Assembly: GCA_011051075.1 (NCBI GenBank)
Contig: DREN01000305.1
Span: forward strand, 1 to 15,746
DNA from: Deltaproteobacteria bacterium
GTDB taxonomy: Bacteria > Desulfobacterota > DSM-4660 > Desulfatiglandales > Desulfatiglandaceae
DNA: 15,746 nucleotides
Direction: 5' to 3'
The translations under genes and the position numbers were made by a program. Positions 13,513 to 15,746 of this stretch are shown in pieces. Position 1 is the stretch's first letter. Every line of letters begins with the position of its first letter. The notes under the pieces were generated by a model, which saw only the letters and a list, made by a program, of their open reading frames with translations, did no database searches and had not been told where the DNA came from.

Positions 13513-15266
13513 GGTTGAGAGCCCCCGTGTGTTTCAGGGTTTACGGGCAGGAAGATCTCAAAGGTGGTGCCTTTCCCATGTCTGCTGATGACCCTTATCT
13601 CCCCTGAGTGTGCCTGAACAATTTCATGGGCCAGGGCCAGACCCAGCCCGAGTCCCTTTTCCTTGGTTGTGTAGTAGGGGTTGAAGATCTGATCCATCTC
13701 CCGGGGACTGAGCCCCGAACCCGTGTCTGAGATGGTGATCGTTACCCCTCTTCTCCCTGCACGGGCAGCAGAAAGGGTCACTGTACCCCTGTCAGGAGTT
13801 GACTCCATGGCGTTTTTGACAATGTTCAGAATCGCCTGTTTCATCTTATCAGAATCGATGGACGCCATGAGCGGATATTCGTTGAGGCTGGTCTCCAGCC
13901 TTATCCCCCGGGAGCCGGCCTCGCTATCCATGAGGAGAACGATCTGTCTGAGGAGATCCGTAACATCCTTGTCCTTCAGCACCGGCCCCTTCACCCTGGA
14001 AAATGCGATAAACTCTTCAATAATGCGGTTAAGCCTCTGGATTTCGTCCCGGATGACCCCTTTCAGTTGAAGGAGGTTCTCCTTTTTGAGCCTCTGACAG
14101 GCCATGCTGATGGCATTGAGCGGATTTCTGATCTCATGGGCCACGCCCGCGGCCAGGCGTCCCATGGCGGAGAGCCTTTCCGCACGGTTGAGGCGCCTCT
14201 CCATTTCCCTCATCCTGGCCAGGTGCCTGTTCTGATTCCTGTAAAGGACCCACATCGACACCATGGCCATGAGGGCCATGAAACACATGAAGATAATTCC
14301 CCTGCCCCGTTCCTTCTTGAGCATCTGATCTGCCGTAGCCCTTGAAAGGCTCAGACGGGCCGTACACGGGATATCAGGGTCCACCAGAACGGGCGCAGCC
14401 ACTTCAAGCATCTTTTTTCCGTGCCACTCAAATTTTCTCCCCGAAACGCCGGCAGATTCTGTGGAAACAGGAGGTATGGCAGGAGTTGCCCCGGTCCCCA
14501 TGGGCTGCTCCACCCACTGAAAAATGACCCTTCCTCCCCCGTCCGTTACCACAAAATAGCCCGTGTCAGGGCTCGGATTCGCCTCCTCGACGGCCCTTTG
14601 GAAGGATAGTCTTAACTTCCAGAAGGAAAAACCTTCCTCATCCAGGAGGAGAATAATGGTCCCCTTTCCCCACCTGCGTCTGAGGGCAAGGGATGGAAGC
14701 CGGTCTCCGGTGTTCTCTCCAGAGAAAAGGTCCACCCATATCTCTTTCTCCCCCCTGATCACAGGTCCCGCCGCCTTGAGGATATATGCGGGCACGGGCC
14801 TGTTGGCAAAGGTGATTGTCCCCTCGGGATCAAGGAGGGCAATCAGATGGAGTCTTTCCCTGTCTGCCGTTGAGATCAGACCCTGATCATCGGGGTCTTT
14901 GCCCATCCTTTCAAAATCGATCTGCTGGGCCACATCTAAAAGGGCCAGGACCACTGCCTCCCTGAGGGAGAATGCCTCATCGGTGATCCCTGGGCCCGCA
15001 CCACCCTCATGCAGGGAATAAGACGCGTGGTCCAGTACCTGATAGTTGTATCTTGCGGCCTGCTGGATGTTCCTTATGATCTCCATACCCCGCTCTTCCA
15101 TATAGCCCACAAGGGTCTTATCAAGGGTCCTCAGGTCCATAAGTCCGGCGATCAGGGCCAGGGAGACCAGGATAAGGGAGACAAGGGCCACGGCCAGGGG
15201 CTGGAGAAAGGGCCCGGAGCGGAGCCGGGAGTTCCTGGAGAAAGATCTCTTTTTACTAAAGGGCAT
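13509..15266 (-). CDS. zraS: Membrane sensor histidine kinase with large periplasmic domain, ZraS-like
   Basis: This 585-residue kinase has two membrane spans (about 21-43 and 323-341) enclosing a periplasmic sensor of about 280 residues. Two stretches in the sensor (LIALLDPEGTITFAN at 141-155 and YFVVTDGGGRVIFQ at 237-250) look like repeated PAS/Cache cores, so I infer a double-Cache-like fold. The cytoplasmic part is a HisKA domain with His377 in GVAHEIRNPLNAI and an ATPase domain with an N box (QAILNIVKNAMES), DTGSGLS and GLGLGLA. No clear HAMP or cytoplasmic PAS domain lies between the second span and His377, only a short helical linker. It should phosphorylate Asp57 of the regulator. The ATG at 15266 has GGAG nine bases upstream, and an upstream in-frame ATG runs into a stop. 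It is longer than E. coli ZraS. Confidence 0.87.
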   Translation of the reverse strand: MPFSKKRSFSRNSRLRSGPFLQPLAVALVSLILVSLALIAGLMDLRTLDKTLVGYMEERGMEIIRNIQQAARYNYQVLDHASYSLHEGGAGPGITDEAFSLREAVVLALLDVAQQIDFERMGKDPDDQGLISTADRERLHLIALLDPEGTITFANRPVPAYILKAAGPVIRGEKEIWVDLFSGENTGDRLPSLALRRRWGKGTIILLLDEEGFSFWKLRLSFQRAVEEANPSPDTGYFVVTDGGGRVIFQWVEQPMGTGATPAIPPVSTESAGVSGRKFEWHGKKMLEVAAPVLVDPDIPCTARLSLSRATADQMLKKERGRGIIFMCFMALMAMVSMWVLYRNQNRHLARMREMERRLNRAERLSAMGRLAAGVAHEIRNPLNAISMACQRLKKENLLQLKGVIRDEIQRLNRIIEEFIAFSRVKGPVLKDKDVTDLLRQIVLLMDSEAGSRGIRLETSLNEYPLMASIDSDKMKQAILNIVKNAMESTPDRGTVTLSAARAGRRGVTITISDTGSGLSPREMDQIFNPYYTTKEKGLGLGLALAHEIVQAHSGEIRVISRHGKGTTFEIFLPVNPETHGGSQP

Positions 15267-15329
15267 AGATCAATACTCCATGTTCATCACGGCTTTGTCA
15301 ATATTCATTAGTTCCCGCAAGGGAGGGTT

Positions 15330-15393
15330 TCGACGGTTTTGTCGACGATCCTCTCTTTCCTCGACAGATCTTGCCTGATCCTCCTCTGTTCGA
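15330..15393. promoter_or_regulatory. Candidate enhancer sites with TCGAC repeats
   Basis: TCGAC-(6)-GTCGA is an inverted repeat at 15330-15345. A second imperfect one, TCGACAG at 15361-15367 and CTGTTCGA at 15386-15393, follows. They lie about 75-135 bases upstream of the sigma-54 promoter, a usual distance for NtrC-type enhancer sites. Repeated TCGA half-sites make this the best place for the regulator to bind, but the binding motif itself is not known. Confidence 0.35.
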
Positions 15394-15465
15394 AAATGGA
15401 AAAGCTCTCTGATGTGTGAGAGATTACTCAAATATGTCAATATGTTATGGGTGGTACCGCGTTTA

Positions 15466-15481
15466 TGGCACGGTTCATGCT
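15466..15481 (+). promoter_or_regulatory. Sigma-54 promoter of the ZraP-like gene
   Basis: TGGCACGGTTCATGCT matches the -24/-12 consensus (TGGCACGNNNNTTGCW) at every fixed position except one, with correct GG-to-GC spacing. Transcription would start near 15492, giving a leader of about 70 bases. The leader can form a hairpin between GAACC (15501-15505) and GGTTC (15521-15525) with an inner AGG/CCT pair. The partner activator is encoded on the other side of the divergent region. Confidence 0.8.
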
Positions 15482-15563
15482 GTTAAGAAGGGCGAAAGAT
15501 GAACCCTAAGGGATTTTCCTGGTTCACGATAGATCAACTTTGACCACAAGGAGGTACAGTCCA

Positions 15564-15746
15564 ATGAAAAAGATCACAATTGTCACGGCGGTTATTCTGC
15601 TGATAGGCTCGGCCACACTGGTAATGGCAGGCCCCAGGGGCTCTGGGGGCAGGTGGGGAGGCGGTTGGTGCGCGGCCCGGTTTGATGTGGCCCCCCTTAA
15701 CCTGACGGATGAACAGGCTGAAAAGGTCAGAGTCCTCCGTGAGTCC
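15564..15746 (+). CDS. zraP: Spy/CpxP/ZraP-like periplasmic protein (3' end outside window)
   Basis: Only 61 codons are visible. The product starts with a Sec signal peptide (MKKITIVTAVILLIGSATLV, then MAG) with likely cleavage after Ala22. A glycine-rich stretch (about 23-36) with a lone Cys36 follows, then LNLTDEQAEKVRVLRE. LTDEQ is the LTxxQ motif of the Spy/CpxP/ZraP family, whose members are helical periplasmic chaperones or metal-binding stress proteins. AAGGAGGT lies nine bases before the ATG. A sigma-54 promoter precedes the gene, and the sensor kinase and NtrC-type regulator are divergent, the same layout as zraP-zraSR in enterobacteria. The metal-binding residues, if any, would be in the missing part, so ZraP is a context-based name. 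Confidence 0.75.
   Translation, partial: MKKITIVTAVILLIGSATLVMAGPRGSGGRWGGGWCAARFDVAPLNLTDEQAEKVRVLRES

Noticed and set aside
15499..15543. 14-codon leader peptide in the ZraP-like gene leader
   Set aside because: It would begin only about seven bases after the predicted transcription start and has no strong ribosome binding site; the hairpin within it is a better explanation of the structure.

Overview
The window looks like a chromosomal segment of a Gram-negative, anaerobic member of the Desulfobacterota (the former Deltaproteobacteria), most likely a sulfate reducer or a close syntrophic relative. The main evidence is a four-gene cluster in the order multihaem cytochrome c, molybdopterin-family protein, four-cluster ferredoxin and NrfD-type membrane protein. 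This is the order of qrcABCD, the cytochrome c3:menaquinone oxidoreductase of sulfate reducers. A type II secretion operon and a sigma-54 two-component system fit the same group. I recognise no strain, and these assignments come from reading motifs, not from database searches.

Left part (1-2102, minus strand): three type II secretion genes in the usual order, gspF, gspG and a pseudopilin that is probably gspH and runs off the left edge. gspF is broken by an in-frame TGA at codon 46, although its frame and length are otherwise intact. A gene-free divergent region (2103-2510) then separates it from nadB (L-aspartate oxidase, NAD biosynthesis) on the plus strand.

Middle (4121-9725, minus strand): qrcA, qrcB, qrcC, qrcD and, 12 bases after qrcD, a 52-residue single-span membrane protein. 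The last overlaps the 3' end of nadB tail to tail. The complex would take electrons from periplasmic cytochrome c3 through the haems of QrcA and the iron-sulfur clusters of QrcB and QrcC to menaquinone at QrcD. A long imperfect hairpin lies just before qrcA. Upstream come rpsU (ribosomal protein S21) and a 663-base gap. That gap holds an apparently self-contained small transcription unit on the minus strand: a promoter, a 50-codon reading frame with a good ribosome binding site, and an intrinsic terminator.

Right part (10673-15746): a 23S rRNA uracil methyltransferase gene (rlmD family), the NtrC-type regulator and the sensor kinase form a tightly packed minus-strand operon. Divergent from it, a Spy/CpxP/ZraP-like periplasmic protein gene starts at 15564 and runs off the right edge. 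It has a near-perfect sigma-54 promoter, so kinase, regulator and target gene look like a ZraPSR-type envelope or metal stress circuit. Several intergenic spots carry short tandem 7-8 bp repeats, two of them directly against the stop codons of gspG and qrcB.
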